Assembly: GCA_964251665.1 (NCBI GenBank) | Contig: CAXUKO010000001.1 | Coordinates: 62,001-126,000 of the forward strand | Source of the DNA: JBBQLG01 sp964251665 | GTDB taxonomy: Bacteria > Bacteroidota > Bacteroidia > Cytophagales > Spirosomataceae | Length of the DNA stretch: 64,000 nt | Direction: 5' to 3' | Shown: in pieces, positions 7,909 through 16,789 of the stretch | Layout of the letters: each line of letters opens with the position of its first letter | How positions within the stretch are numbered: the first letter of the stretch is position 1 | Made by a program: the position numbers and the translations under genes | Notes under the pieces: generated by a model | Database searches by the model: none | Told to the model about the DNA's origin: nothing | Seen by the model: the letters and a program-made list of their open reading frames with translations, nothing else

Positions 7909-9723
7909 TCAGGCCATTTCGAATTTATTGGCGTTCCGTTTGCGTTCGTTCTCATCGAGGAACACTTTCCGAATCCGCATCGACTTAGGCGTTACTTCCA
8001 GGTACTCATCCTTCTGGATGTATTCCATCGACTCTTCAAGCGAGAATGAGATCTTCGGCGCAATCTTAACGTTGTTGTCCGAACCCGATGCCCGCATGTT
8101 GGTTAACTGCTTGGCAGTCTGAACATTCACCACGATATCATTCTGACGATTGTGTTCGCCAATAACCTGACCGGTGTAAATTTCTTCGCCCGGCTCAATG
8201 AAGAACACACCACGATCCTGTAGTTTGTCAATCGAGTAAGCCGTTGCCGTACCGCTGGTCATCGAGATCAGCGATCCGTTGATCCGCTCTGGAATAGCAC
8301 CTTTATAAGGCTCAAAGCTCTTAAACCGGTGCGTCATTACGGCTTCACCGAAGGTAGCCGTCAGCACGTTCGACCGCAGACCGATCAACCCACGCGATGG
8401 GATTTCAAACTCCAGGTGTTGCAGATCGCCTTTTGGCTCCATGATCAGCAATTCGCCTTTCCGTTGCGTAGCCAGTTCGATTACTTTACCGGCGGTTTCT
8501 TCAGGAACGTCGACAACCAGAGTTTCAACCGGCTCCAGCTTGTTGCCGTTTTCATCCTGCTTGTACAATACCTGTGGCTGACCAACCTGTAGTTCGTAGC
8601 CTTCACGACGCATCGTTTCAATCAATACTGACAAGTGCAGAATACCCCGGCCAAATACCAGAAAGCGGTCTTCACTGTCCGTCGTTTCAACGCGTAACGC
8701 CAGGTTCTTTTCAATTTCTTTATATAACCGATCCCGCAGGTGGCGCGACGTTACGAACTTACCTTCTTTACCGAAGAAAGGCGAGTTGTTGATAGTGAAC
8801 AGCATGTTCATCGTCGGCTCGTCAACGGCAATCCGGGTGATGGCTTCTGGATTTTCAACATCGGTCAGCGTATCGCCGATTTCGAAATCTTCTATGCCGG
8901 TTATTGCGCAAATATCACCACACTGCACTTCCGATACCTTCTGTTTGCCAAGGCCTTCGAACGTCTGCAGTTCTTTGATTTTTACTTTCTTGATTACATC
9001 TCCAACTTTTACCAGCGCCATGTTCGCGCCTTCTTTCATGGTACCACGTACTACCCGGCCGATAGCAATCCGACCCACGAAGGCCGAATAATCAAGCGAG
9101 GTAATCTGCATCTGGGGCGCTCCTTCTGTAACGGGAGCGGCCTGAATGTTTTCAATAATAGTGTCCAGCAGATAGGTGATGTTATCCGTTGGCGTTTTCC
9201 AGTCCGGACCCATCCAGCCTTGTTTCGACGAACCGTAAACGGTCGGGAAATCCAGCTGATCTTCAGTCGCGCCCAGGTTGAACATCAGGTCAAATACCTG
9301 TTCGTGAACTTCTTCGGGACGGCAGTTTTCCTTGTCAACCTTGTTGATAACAACGATTGGCTTCAAGCCCAACTGTAAGGCTTTGCCTAACACGAAGCGC
9401 GTCTGTGGCATTGGCCCTTCAAAAGCATCGACCAACAGACAAACGCCATCGGCCATTTTAAGGACACGCTCAACTTCACCGCCAAAGTCACTGTGGCCCG
9501 GTGTGTCGATGATGTTAATTTTCACGTCTTTATAACGGACGGATACGTTCTTCGATACGATCGTGATGCCCCGCTCGCGTTCCAGATCGTTGTTGTCGAG
9601 AATCAGATCACCAAATTCCTGATTGTCGCGGAACAACTTCGACGCGTGAATAATTTTGTCAACCAGCGTCGTTTTGCCGTGGTCAACGTGGGCAATAATG
9701 GCTATGTTTCTAATGGATTGCAT
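7909..9723 (-). CDS. typA: Ribosome-associated GTPase TypA/BipA
   Basis: TypA is a translational GTPase that binds the 70S ribosome and assists ribosome assembly and stress adaptation. The G1 motif AHVDHGKTTL is at about 10-19, the G3 motif DTPGHSDFGG near 73-82, and NKVD is the G4 motif. Domain II, EF-G-like domains III and V, and the TypA-specific C-terminal domain fill the rest. The length of 604 residues is normal. A Bacteroidota -7 box lies about 120 bp upstream. The gene converges with the barrel gene across two long hairpins. Confidence 0.97.
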   Translation of the reverse strand: MQSIRNIAIIAHVDHGKTTLVDKIIHASKLFRDNQEFGDLILDNNDLERERGITIVSKNVSVRYKDVKINIIDTPGHSDFGGEVERVLKMADGVCLLVDAFEGPMPQTRFVLGKALQLGLKPIVVINKVDKENCRPEEVHEQVFDLMFNLGATEDQLDFPTVYGSSKQGWMGPDWKTPTDNITYLLDTIIENIQAAPVTEGAPQMQITSLDYSAFVGRIAIGRVVRGTMKEGANMALVKVGDVIKKVKIKELQTFEGLGKQKVSEVQCGDICAITGIEDFEIGDTLTDVENPEAITRIAVDEPTMNMLFTINNSPFFGKEGKFVTSRHLRDRLYKEIEKNLALRVETTDSEDRFLVFGRGILHLSVLIETMRREGYELQVGQPQVLYKQDENGNKLEPVETLVVDVPEETAGKVIELATQRKGELLIMEPKGDLQHLEFEIPSRGLIGLRSNVLTATFGEAVMTHRFKSFEPYKGAIPERINGSLISMTSGTATAYSIDKLQDRGVFFIEPGEEIYTGQVIGEHNRQNDIVVNVQTAKQLTNMRASGSDNNVKIAPKISFSLEESMEYIQKDEYLEVTPKSMRIRKVFLDENERKRNANKFEMA

Positions 9724-9840
9724 ACGTGTTAAGAGCCGGTGCGAACCGGAGTTGCCTGATTTACAGGATTATTTTACGGAAATATAGAATCTGATTTATC
9801 TAAAAAATCCGTAAGACTCCGGCTCAGACGAATCAGCCCG

Positions 9841-9848
9841 CAAAGATA
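9841..9848 (-). promoter_or_regulatory. Probable typA promoter -7 box
   Basis: On the minus strand the sequence reads TATCTTTG, a perfect match to the Bacteroidota -7 consensus TAnnTTTG. The -33 element is weak (T-rich only). Transcription would begin about 110 nt before the typA start codon. Confidence 0.55.
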
Positions 9849-9937
9849 CGGCTTTCTTACCTAAAAAGCAGATTTTTACAATTTAATAATACACTGGTAA
9901 TCAGCAGGGCACATTGGGTCTGTGTTCCGTTCTATTT

Positions 9938-10168
9938 TCAATGTTTAGGACAACCACAGGGGTTTTTCTTCCGAAACAGGCCTGTGTTGAACAAGCCGCC
10001 CCGGCGGGGTTTGGCACCTCTGCGCGGTCGGCTAAGAAGACTACTGATGTCTGTTCGATGCGTTGTGCCGATATGTGTAGTGGTCTTTTCAGCCACAGCC
10101 GTTTGTAAGGGCGCATCAATCAATAGTATCGTGGTCGCTATCAGCAAAATCGTACCGCGCTTCTTCAT
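9938..10168 (-). CDS. Small secreted basic protein with CGCPKH end
   Basis: The 76-residue protein starts with a signal peptide (MKKRGTILLIATTILL, cleavage probably after QTAVA). The mature part is short, Arg/Gly-rich and ends in NPCGCPKH. The ATG at 10168 is preferred to an upstream start because the signal peptide begins there. I do not recognise a family with certainty. It is the first of three small secreted proteins on this strand. Confidence 0.5.
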   Translation of the reverse strand: MKKRGTILLIATTILLIDAPLQTAVAEKTTTHIGTTHRTDISSLLSRPRRGAKPRRGGLFNTGLFRKKNPCGCPKH

Positions 10169-10230
10169 AGTGCTTTCGTTTATAGGTAGTAAACGCTGAT
10201 TTCCTGCCGATTGATTCACGGAGTAAACAC

Positions 10231-10260
10231 AAAAAATACCGGCCCGAATGAGCCGGTATT
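10231..10260 (-). terminator. Rho-independent terminator
   Basis: Arms at 10235-10243 and 10252-10260 pair perfectly over 9 bp around an 8-nt loop. On the minus strand a run of six T follows. It ends the Gly/Tyr-rich lipoprotein gene. Confidence 0.85.
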
Positions 10261-10284
10261 CTTAAAAGGAGTTAAGTAAGACCC

Positions 10285-10593
10285 TTACCGCCGACGGCCG
10301 AAGCCACCACCCCGGTAACCTCCACCGCTGTAAGCACGGGGGCCGTAGGTACGCGGGGCCGAGTAATAGGGGCGGGGTGCCACAATAACGGGCGGACGCC
10401 TGACAATTACCGGCGGACGGTAGCCGTAACCATAGGGAGCGCCGTATCCATATCCGTACCGATAGCCGCTATAGGGCGGGCCATATCCGTACCCTGCATT
10501 TACGCCAACACCCGAGTAGGGGGAGCAGCCTGTAAAGGCTATACTGAGCAGCATCACCGTCAGTACTGTGCCAAGTTTTATGAAGGATTTCAT
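10285..10593 (-). CDS. Gly/Tyr-rich small lipoprotein
   Basis: The 102-residue protein has a signal peptide with lipobox FTGC (Cys23), so it is probably a lipoprotein. The mature part is low-complexity: YGYG-type repeats, then two PPVIV segments, and a basic Gly-rich end (GGGFGRRR). It shares the PPVIV...RPPV and Gly/Arg-rich ending with the next gene at 10727, which suggests the two are related. Function is unknown. A clear terminator follows. Confidence 0.7.
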   Translation of the reverse strand: MKSFIKLGTVLTVMLLSIAFTGCSPYSGVGVNAGYGYGPPYSGYRYGYGYGAPYGYGYRPPVIVRRPPVIVAPRPYYSAPRTYGPRAYSGGGYRGGGFGRRR

Positions 10594-10726
10594 GTTCGTG
10601 TCTGGTTTAGAATTGACTCTCAGCAAGCTTGTTAAGACTGATAACCATCATTTAATCAGAAAGTTAAACGCATATTTTACGTAAGGCCTGCTGCTGATTA
10701 TAAAACAATTCAGATGGCTATTTAAT

Positions 10727-11167
10727 TCACCAACGGCGACCGTAGCCACCATGCCGGCCCCACCCTCCGCCGTACGCTCCATAGCCGCCATACACCCGGG
10801 GACGCTGTGCAATTACAGGGGCTGGCACCACATAGACCGGTGGGCGCTGCACGATAACCGGCGGGGGCACAATGATTACCCGTGGTCGGGGAGGGCCGTA
10901 TCCGTATCCCTGATTGGGGTAGTTGGGTCCGTAATAACCCTGGTTTGGGTAATTCTGGCCGTAGCCCTGATTGGGATAATTTTGCCCATAGCCCTGATTA
11001 GGGTATCCCTGATTAGGATAAGGCTGGTTGTATCCCTGATTTGGGTAGTTCGGGTCGTAGTCCTGCCCGTAGGGTCGGCCATAGTTTGGGTCGTAAGACT
11101 GACCGTGACCAACACCGGCTATCAATAAGAAGACCAACGCTACTGCACTCACCTTTATCGCTTTCAT
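10727..11167 (-). CDS. Secreted repeat protein rich in YPNQGYGQ
   Basis: The 146-residue protein has a signal peptide (ends GVGHGQ) and then several imperfect copies of a YPNQGYGQN unit between about 35 and 85. A PPPVIVQRPPVYVVP segment and a Gly/Tyr/Arg end follow. The repeats are visible in the DNA as tandem CTGATTRGGGTA-like units. Composition suggests an unstructured or aggregating envelope protein, but function is unknown. It lies upstream of the related lipoprotein at 10285 on the same strand. Confidence 0.7.
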   Translation of the reverse strand: MKAIKVSAVALVFLLIAGVGHGQSYDPNYGRPYGQDYDPNYPNQGYNQPYPNQGYPNQGYGQNYPNQGYGQNYPNQGYYGPNYPNQGYGYGPPRPRVIIVPPPVIVQRPPVYVVPAPVIAQRPRVYGGYGAYGGGWGRHGGYGRRW

Positions 11168-11259
11168 GATCCTGTGCTTTTGAGTAAATACACTGGTTAG
11201 ATAGATTCAGAACGTCTGCGTTTAATCGGCCTGTAGGCGAGCACGTTAAAGTTGGGTTA

Positions 11260-11296
11260 AAATAAAAATGCCCGGCCGTTCCAATGGCCGGGCATC
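11260..11296 (-). terminator. Rho-independent terminator
   Basis: Arms at 11268-11277 and 11286-11295 pair perfectly over 10 bp around an 8-nt loop. On the minus strand a T-rich tract follows. It ends the dienelactone hydrolase gene. Confidence 0.9.
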
Positions 11297-11319
11297 TGAG
11301 AAAATACGTAAAGAAGAGC

Positions 11320-12198
11320 TTACGCGTTTAGCTTGCCTTTCAGATAACCGATGGCCAGTTTGTAGGCATCATCAGCGGCCTCCTTGTTGTAAATCGGGTT
11401 GCTGGGGTTGGCAAAACCGTGTTCAGCATCATAATTCTTCACCGTTAGTTTTCCGTTAGCGGTCTTCATGTTCTCTTCAAACTTGCTCACCATCTCCGGC
11501 GTAATACCTTTGTCGCGGGTGCCAAAAATACCAAGCACGTCCGTTTGCAAGCCACTTAACTTAGCTACATCCTGCTCGGGCCGACCGTAATACATCACGC
11601 AGCCAACTGCCTGTTTGCCTTCCAGCATCGCCGATTTCAGCGACAGCATACCGCCAAAGCACCAGCCAACACTGGCAATTTTTGCATTGGAACCGGCGTA
11701 GGTCAGCGCACCTTTCATAATACTTTCCAGCCGGGACTGATCGGCGTTCTTCATCAGTTCGCCCGCTTTGGCCGGTTCGGTCGCTACCTGCCCGTCGTAC
11801 ATATCAACGGCCAGCACATTCACGTCTTTCAGGTCGTTATAGAACTTCTCAGACTGCTGTTTAATGTTGTCGTTAAGGCCCCACCACTCCTGGTACACCA
11901 TCAGCCATTTGTCGGACTTGTTCTTCGACTTCAGCAAAAAGCCATTGGCTTCTTTGCCGTCGGGTGTTTTAAACTTGATCATGTCACCAGCCGCGCTGAC
12001 GTAGCTGATGTGTTTAGGGGCAAGGTGAAGATTTTGGAAATCTTTCGATGCGGCCAGCGCCGACATCTCATTCTGGCCCTTCATGGCGTGGCAGTAAACA
12101 ATTTCGGGGCTTTCTTCCGGCTTCTGAAATGCCGTTAACCCGTACACTAAACTACCTGCAATGGACAGGCTCAATAAAGAAAATAATGATTTTTTCAT
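11320..12198 (-). CDS. Dienelactone hydrolase family protein, secreted
   Basis: The 292-residue alpha/beta hydrolase begins with a signal peptide (start chosen at 12198 for that reason). The catalytic triad is visible: Cys180 in GWCFGG, Asp229 in GTRDKG and His260 in AEHGF; the family's Glu is at 104 in QEWWGLN. Dienelactone hydrolases open lactone rings, but secreted members in Bacteroidota have unproven substrates. A terminator lies just downstream, and the gene appears to be transcribed alone. Confidence 0.9.
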   Translation of the reverse strand: MKKSLFSLLSLSIAGSLVYGLTAFQKPEESPEIVYCHAMKGQNEMSALAASKDFQNLHLAPKHISYVSAAGDMIKFKTPDGKEANGFLLKSKNKSDKWLMVYQEWWGLNDNIKQQSEKFYNDLKDVNVLAVDMYDGQVATEPAKAGELMKNADQSRLESIMKGALTYAGSNAKIASVGWCFGGMLSLKSAMLEGKQAVGCVMYYGRPEQDVAKLSGLQTDVLGIFGTRDKGITPEMVSKFEENMKTANGKLTVKNYDAEHGFANPSNPIYNKEAADDAYKLAIGYLKGKLNA

Positions 12199-12313
12199 AG
12201 TTAGTAAATGAAATGAGGATACGGAGTACAAAGCAAAAAGTACGAAAAATTGTTTGTGCTTACCGGCGGGTAAACAGCGGCAATTTCTCGGAAAAGAGGC
12301 AGGACGGAGGAAA

Positions 12314-12859
12314 TTAGTCGAATGGTTGACCCGCCAGGTGTGCTGAACGGGGAATCAGACCGGCGCGGTCATTAGCCAGCAGTAACTCGAACAGTCGGGT
12401 GGTTGCAGCCGCATCGGCATGAGCGCGGTGGTGATTATCGAGCGGGATTTCCAGCGAACGGCAGAGGTTGCCCAGACTGTAAGATGGATAACCGGGGAAG
12501 ATTTTGCGGCTTAGTTTAACCGTGCAGAGGGTCCGGCGGTGGAAGTCGGTACCCAGCCAGTTGAGTTCTTTCTGGATAAAGCCAAAGTCAAAGCCGACAT
12601 TGTGCGCCACAAAAATAGCGTCCCGGGTAATTTTCTCTACTTCGTGGGCCACCTGATCGAAGGTAGGCGCTTCTCGCACCATCTGATCGTTGATACCGGT
12701 AAGTTTACGGATAAACCACGGAATGGGGTGGCCGGGATTGAGCAGTGTGTGGAAGGTATCAACCACCGACCGGCCATCGTGGCGGATAATAGCAATTTCA
12801 GTAAGCCGGGCTGGTCCCTTAACGCCCCCGGTTGTTTCGACGTCAACTATGCAATACAC
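12314..12859 (-). CDS. DnaQ-like 3'-5' exonuclease (DEDDh)
   Basis: This 181-residue protein is a stand-alone exonuclease domain of the DNA polymerase III epsilon type. The acidic residues are Asp6 and Glu8 in DVETTG, Asp91 in HNVGFDFGF, and His144 and Asp149 in HRAHAD, matching the DEDDh class. It probably trims single-stranded DNA or RNA 3' ends. It lacks the C-terminal nuclease extension found in many Bacteroidota relatives. The S41 peptidase gene ends 17 bp upstream on the same strand. Confidence 0.92.
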   Translation of the reverse strand: MYCIVDVETTGGVKGPARLTEIAIIRHDGRSVVDTFHTLLNPGHPIPWFIRKLTGINDQMVREAPTFDQVAHEVEKITRDAIFVAHNVGFDFGFIQKELNWLGTDFHRRTLCTVKLSRKIFPGYPSYSLGNLCRSLEIPLDNHHRAHADAAATTRLFELLLANDRAGLIPRSAHLAGQPFD

Positions 12860-12876
12860 GCCTTAAAGATACGACA

Positions 12877-14385
12877 TTACCGCGATGCCTGCAACGGCCG
12901 GACTACCATGTCGCGCAAGGGCTTACGGGCGGTGATGCCCTGTCTGATCAACCCCAGCGTATAACTGAGCAGATAATCCCGGTTCGCCAGCAGGTCATCG
13001 TAGGAGCGGCTCACATCGAAATCAGGTTCTATAGTGAAGCCGTTGGCCCGGTTGGCTGCTACGGCATGGGTCAGCTTTTTGAGCGGAATTCGGACCTGAA
13101 GGTGCGAATTGGGCAGCGTAATGAATTTGAAATGCCCGGCGAAATCACCCCAGTATGCGCCACCACAGGCTTCGCCCACGTAGGTACCAATGCCCGCATC
13201 CAAGGTTTTGGCCAGCACGGAAGTCGACGCCGAAAAAGAAGCACCATTCATCAGGAAATAGAGATTGCCCCGAAATGCCAGCGATTTATTGGGCCGATAC
13301 CGGCTTTTTGCCGACCGGCTCATAAAACTGCCGGAGGCATCGGATTTATAGTGGAGGCTAAAGTTCAGCGCCGAAAAAGGATTCCAGCGATTAACAAGCT
13401 CATGTTTGGCGGCTGGTTTCATTTGCTCCCGATCCATAACCGTGAACGATTCAGGCAGCCAGTATTGCAGGAGCCGCGCCGAGTTAATGACCGCTCCGCC
13501 CCCGTTGTTCTGCACGTCGACGATCAGGTTATCGATACCCTGCTCGTGAATCGCCCGGAAAGCCCGCTTCAGCCGACGCTTGAAGGCCCACTGAAACGGA
13601 TCGTATTTTTTGGAACCCATAAAGGTCGACACGCGCAGTACGGCGGTGCGGCTCAGGCTGTCGACCACCCGGACGGACAGGTTGTCGTAGCCGTGATTGA
13701 TTTCCTCGTAGCGTTTGGCGAGGGTATCTTTAAACGCGGCCGCCGTAGGGCAGCGCAGCCGGGTTTGCCGCGTCAGGGTATCGCCCTGCAACCGGTATTG
13801 AACCTGAACCGAATCGACGGAGCCAAACTGGGCGGCATAATAATCAGCAAACTGAACCATGCTCCATTGCTGCCGTCCGGTGAGGTTATCACCGTCGGAC
13901 CCGGCATGGTCAACCGCCATAAGCTCCCGGTGAATGTCAGTCACTGCCCGGCCATTGATGGTAAGCAGTTCTGTACCGCGTTTCAGCGTCCTGTCGTCCG
14001 AAACGTTATGGCTGATATAATATTTGCCGTCGGCCTGCCGGATGTAGAAAGGGACAAAATGAGTTGTTTTACCGATAAAATTCCGACGGTGATTCAGGTT
14101 CGTATGGCCGTCTTTGAGCGCCGTAATGAGTGGGCTCAGGTGGTGATAGAACGTCAGGTAATCAACAGGGGAGGTGAGGTTGTTGTACAGCGAATCGTAC
14201 AAAAATTCCATCCGGGCCTTTGGCGTGTAATAGCCCATGCCGGGGTGGAGCATGTCGAGTTTACGCTTCAGAAACTGAAGGTCTTCGTGGGTTTGGGTAG
14301 GAGTAAGTTTCTGGGCAAAAAGAGGGGTTCCGACGGAACAGAGACAGGCAAGAAAAAGAATTAATAAGGTGGCACGTTTCATCAT
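12877..14385 (-). CDS. S41 family (C-terminal processing) peptidase, secreted
   Basis: The roughly 500-residue protein has a signal peptide (ends GTPLFAQ) and a helical N-terminal domain. A PDZ-like segment (RGTELLTINGRAV) and an S41 peptidase core follow: NLIVDVQNNGGG and NGASFSASTS contain the substrate-groove and nucleophile regions. S41 enzymes cleave proteins at exposed C-termini in the periplasm or outside the cell. Two adjacent ATG codons (14385 and 14382) are equally possible starts. A 510-residue open frame on the opposite strand is a shadow of this gene. Confidence 0.88.
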   Translation of the reverse strand: MMKRATLLILFLACLCSVGTPLFAQKLTPTQTHEDLQFLKRKLDMLHPGMGYYTPKARMEFLYDSLYNNLTSPVDYLTFYHHLSPLITALKDGHTNLNHRRNFIGKTTHFVPFYIRQADGKYYISHNVSDDRTLKRGTELLTINGRAVTDIHRELMAVDHAGSDGDNLTGRQQWSMVQFADYYAAQFGSVDSVQVQYRLQGDTLTRQTRLRCPTAAAFKDTLAKRYEEINHGYDNLSVRVVDSLSRTAVLRVSTFMGSKKYDPFQWAFKRRLKRAFRAIHEQGIDNLIVDVQNNGGGAVINSARLLQYWLPESFTVMDREQMKPAAKHELVNRWNPFSALNFSLHYKSDASGSFMSRSAKSRYRPNKSLAFRGNLYFLMNGASFSASTSVLAKTLDAGIGTYVGEACGGAYWGDFAGHFKFITLPNSHLQVRIPLKKLTHAVAANRANGFTIEPDFDVSRSYDDLLANRDYLLSYTLGLIRQGITARKPLRDMVVRPLQASR

Positions 14386-14559
14386 CACAGTTACGGTTTT
14401 CACCAGCTCACCAGTCTAAATAGACCGATTAACTATTGTTCTGTGAAAATAGGATGTGGCACAACAAAAAGCAATTAAGATTGTTTTAGCATGAGATTAA
14501 ATTTTGTGAAATTATTTTTCAGTTTGCTTTCACGTTTCATGGCACGAAAATGGCGTGAC

Positions 14560-14991
14560 TCATACTCCCTGTTGCGTTGGCTTAGCAAACAACCGCAGCA
14601 GTAGATACAGTAGCAGGCCACATGGCCCGAGCATAAAACAAAGCAACAGACACGGAACCAGCAACAGGTGATGTATACCCCGTTCCTGCCCATTGCGCAG
14701 TAGCCAGCTACCGGCCACCAAATCGAACGCTAAGTAATGAATCCAGCCCGCCAGCACGGCCTGCCCCTGTTTAAAGAGCGCAGTAACCCCCGCCAACGTG
14801 GAAAATGACTGGAAATCGAGGTTGCCGCCCGACGAGAACAGGTAATACACGTATAGCACAGCCAGTAAGCCCGGAATAAGCAGCGATGTCATAAGCCATT
14901 GGGTAACCCGCCAGTGCGGAGCAACAATCATCAGAATCCACTGGGGCAGAACGAGTGTATTAGCGAGCTGAAAAGCGGTATCGGAGGTCAT
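14560..14991 (-). CDS. ABA4-like family membrane protein (DUF4281)
   Basis: The 143-residue protein has four probable membrane helices. The motifs GWIHYLAFDL and LGPCGLLLYLLLR match the ABA4-like family, whose plant member is needed for neoxanthin formation. In bacteria it is often found near carotenoid or photolyase genes, and here a photolyase gene diverges 105 bp away, so a light-protection link is plausible. The start at 14991 is preferred because the extra upstream codons run into the DnaA-box region. Confidence 0.82.
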   Translation of the reverse strand: MTSDTAFQLANTLVLPQWILMIVAPHWRVTQWLMTSLLIPGLLAVLYVYYLFSSGGNLDFQSFSTLAGVTALFKQGQAVLAGWIHYLAFDLVAGSWLLRNGQERGIHHLLLVPCLLLCFMLGPCGLLLYLLLRLFAKPTQQGV

Positions 14992-15050
14992 GTGGGCGGT
15001 AAGTTTAGTAAAGGAACTATGAGCGACTGATTGGCTAAAGAAAACAAAAT

Positions 15051-15103
15051 TTATCCACACCTGATTGAGTTATCCACATAGGCAAGCGCTCAACTGTGGA
15101 TAA
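15051..15103. promoter_or_regulatory. Cluster of three perfect DnaA boxes
   Basis: TTATCCACA occurs at 15051-15059 and 15070-15078, and its reverse complement TGTGGATAA at 15095-15103. All three are exact matches to the high-affinity DnaA box. The third includes the GTG start codon of the photolyase gene. The cluster lies between divergent genes and could regulate them, titrate DnaA, or take part in replication control. Confidence 0.7.
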
Positions 15104-16736
15104 CCGCCCTACTATTTCTATTCTCTGGTTTAAACGCGATTTGCGGTTGCACGACCACGCCCCGCTGAAAGCCGCTATCGAAGCCGGAAAGCCGTTGGTA
15201 CTGCTCTATTTCTTTGAGCCGTCAGTGCTGGCCGATCCAAACTACGACAGCCGACACTGGCGATTTGTAACAGAGTCTCTGAGTGATTTGCAGCGCCAGC
15301 TCGACGCCATTACTATTTCCTCTCTACCCAGCGTGGCAGCACCGGTTGACACGGTAGAATGGCTTCCCTTTTTGTTTGATGATTTACCTGCTAACAGCCC
15401 GACTCTGGTAACACCGGGCAAACCCGTGCTCTGGGTGTTTCACCGCGACGTTGTGGATGTGTTGACGGAGTTGCAGGAAGTATGTCAGATTGGCTCGCTG
15501 TTTTCGCATGAAGAAACCGGCCTGAAAATTACTTACGACCGGGATAAAGCGGTGGCCATGTTTTGTGAACGAAACGGAATTGTCTGGCGAGAATTCCAGA
15601 CAAACGGCGTTATCCGTCGGCTTAAAAACCGGGATACTTGGCCTGCCGACTGGCAACGGACCATGAAATCCCCTCAGGAGCAGCCCGATCTGGCCAGCTG
15701 GCAACCCACTGATCTGCCGCCGATTTGGTATGACAGCCACAAGGGCGAACCACTACCCGCCGACTGGAGCCAACCGAACTCCAACTTTCAGCCAGGCGGT
15801 GAAGTGAATGCACACCGGTATATGCATAGTTTCATGACAGAGCGCGTAGCCCTGTACAGCAAGTCGATTTCCAAACCGCTGGAAAGTCGACGCGGGTGCA
15901 GCCGGTTGTCCCCTTATCTGGCGTGGGGTTGCCTGTCGATCCGGCAGGTGTATCAGGCACAGCTGAGGGCTAAAGAACAAATCGGATTTAGGGGGCAATT
16001 TAACGCGTTTGCGTCCCGGCTGCGCTGGCACTGTCACTTTATCCAGAAGTTTGAAATGGAAGACCGGATTGAATTCGAGAATGTAAACCGGGGCTTCGAT
16101 GCACTCGAAAAGCAGGAGAATCCGACGCATTACCGGGCCTGGGAGACGGGAAACACCGGCTATCCGATGGTGGATGCCTGTATGCGCTGTCTGGTAGCAA
16201 CGGGTTATATCAACTTCCGGATGCGGGCCATGCTGACCTCATTCCTGGCCCACCATTTGTTCCAGCACTGGCAGGCCGGAGGCTGGCATTTGGCCCGGAT
16301 GTATACCGATTTCGAGCCGGGCATCCATTACGCTCAAATCCAGATGCAGGCGGGTATGACAGGTACCAATACTGTCCGAATTTATAACCCGGTGAAACAG
16401 TCGCAGGACCATGACCCCGAAGGAGTTTTTATCAAACAATGGATTCCCGAACTGCAAAGCTGCCCGGTTGCTTACATCCATGAGCCGTGGACTATGCCAC
16501 CCCTGGCGCAGGCGATGTACAGTTTTTATCCGGGCGTGGCGTATCCGCTCCCAATTATCGACATCGCTGTAACCGGCCGGGCGGCTAAACTCCATCTGTA
16601 CAACCAGCGGAAAACGGACGTTGCCAGGCAGGAAAGTGAGCGTATTTTAAAAAAGCATACTATACCCCGGTCGATCAACGACCTGAAACGTAAACAAGCC
16701 GTCAACCCCGCCGAGGACAATTCTATCAGCCCATGA
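15096..16736 (+). CDS. Photolyase/cryptochrome family FAD protein
   Basis: The 546-residue protein has the N-terminal photolyase domain (WFKRDLRLHDHAPL at about 11-24) and a full FAD-binding domain. The latter includes SPYLAWGCLS, ASRLRWHCHF and the GYPMVDACMRCL...NFRMRAM region. Photolyases use blue light to repair UV-induced pyrimidine dimers; cryptochromes share the fold but signal. The subclass cannot be assigned by eye. The start is GTG at 15096, inside a DnaA box, because WFKRDL begins only a few residues later and no ATG lies nearby. Confidence 0.9.
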   Translation: MDNRPTISILWFKRDLRLHDHAPLKAAIEAGKPLVLLYFFEPSVLADPNYDSRHWRFVTESLSDLQRQLDAITISSLPSVAAPVDTVEWLPFLFDDLPANSPTLVTPGKPVLWVFHRDVVDVLTELQEVCQIGSLFSHEETGLKITYDRDKAVAMFCERNGIVWREFQTNGVIRRLKNRDTWPADWQRTMKSPQEQPDLASWQPTDLPPIWYDSHKGEPLPADWSQPNSNFQPGGEVNAHRYMHSFMTERVALYSKSISKPLESRRGCSRLSPYLAWGCLSIRQVYQAQLRAKEQIGFRGQFNAFASRLRWHCHFIQKFEMEDRIEFENVNRGFDALEKQENPTHYRAWETGNTGYPMVDACMRCLVATGYINFRMRAMLTSFLAHHLFQHWQAGGWHLARMYTDFEPGIHYAQIQMQAGMTGTNTVRIYNPVKQSQDHDPEGVFIKQWIPELQSCPVAYIHEPWTMPPLAQAMYSFYPGVAYPLPIIDIAVTGRAAKLHLYNQRKTDVARQESERILKKHTIPRSINDLKRKQAVNPAEDNSISP

Positions 16737-16789
16737 CTTTAGTGGTGGGGAGTTAAGGTCGTAATTCATGGAAACACCCGTCCATTTCA

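Noticed and set aside
8740..9378. A 212-codon open frame on plus inside typA
   Set aside because: Antisense shadow of a complete typA gene.
10900..11090. Short tandem repeats that could suggest a CRISPR array
   Set aside because: The units are contiguous, in frame, and encode YPNQGYGQ repeats of a secreted protein; there are no spacers.
12832..14364. A 510-codon open frame on plus, antisense to the S41 peptidase
   Set aside because: Its translation lacks any recognisable domain and it mirrors a well-supported S41 peptidase gene; high GC makes long antisense frames common.
14400..15103. Chromosomal replication origin
   Set aside because: Three DnaA boxes and a nearby AT-rich stretch are suggestive, but no dnaA, dnaN, gidA or parAB is present and gene orientation farther right does not fit, so only the DnaA-box cluster is reported.
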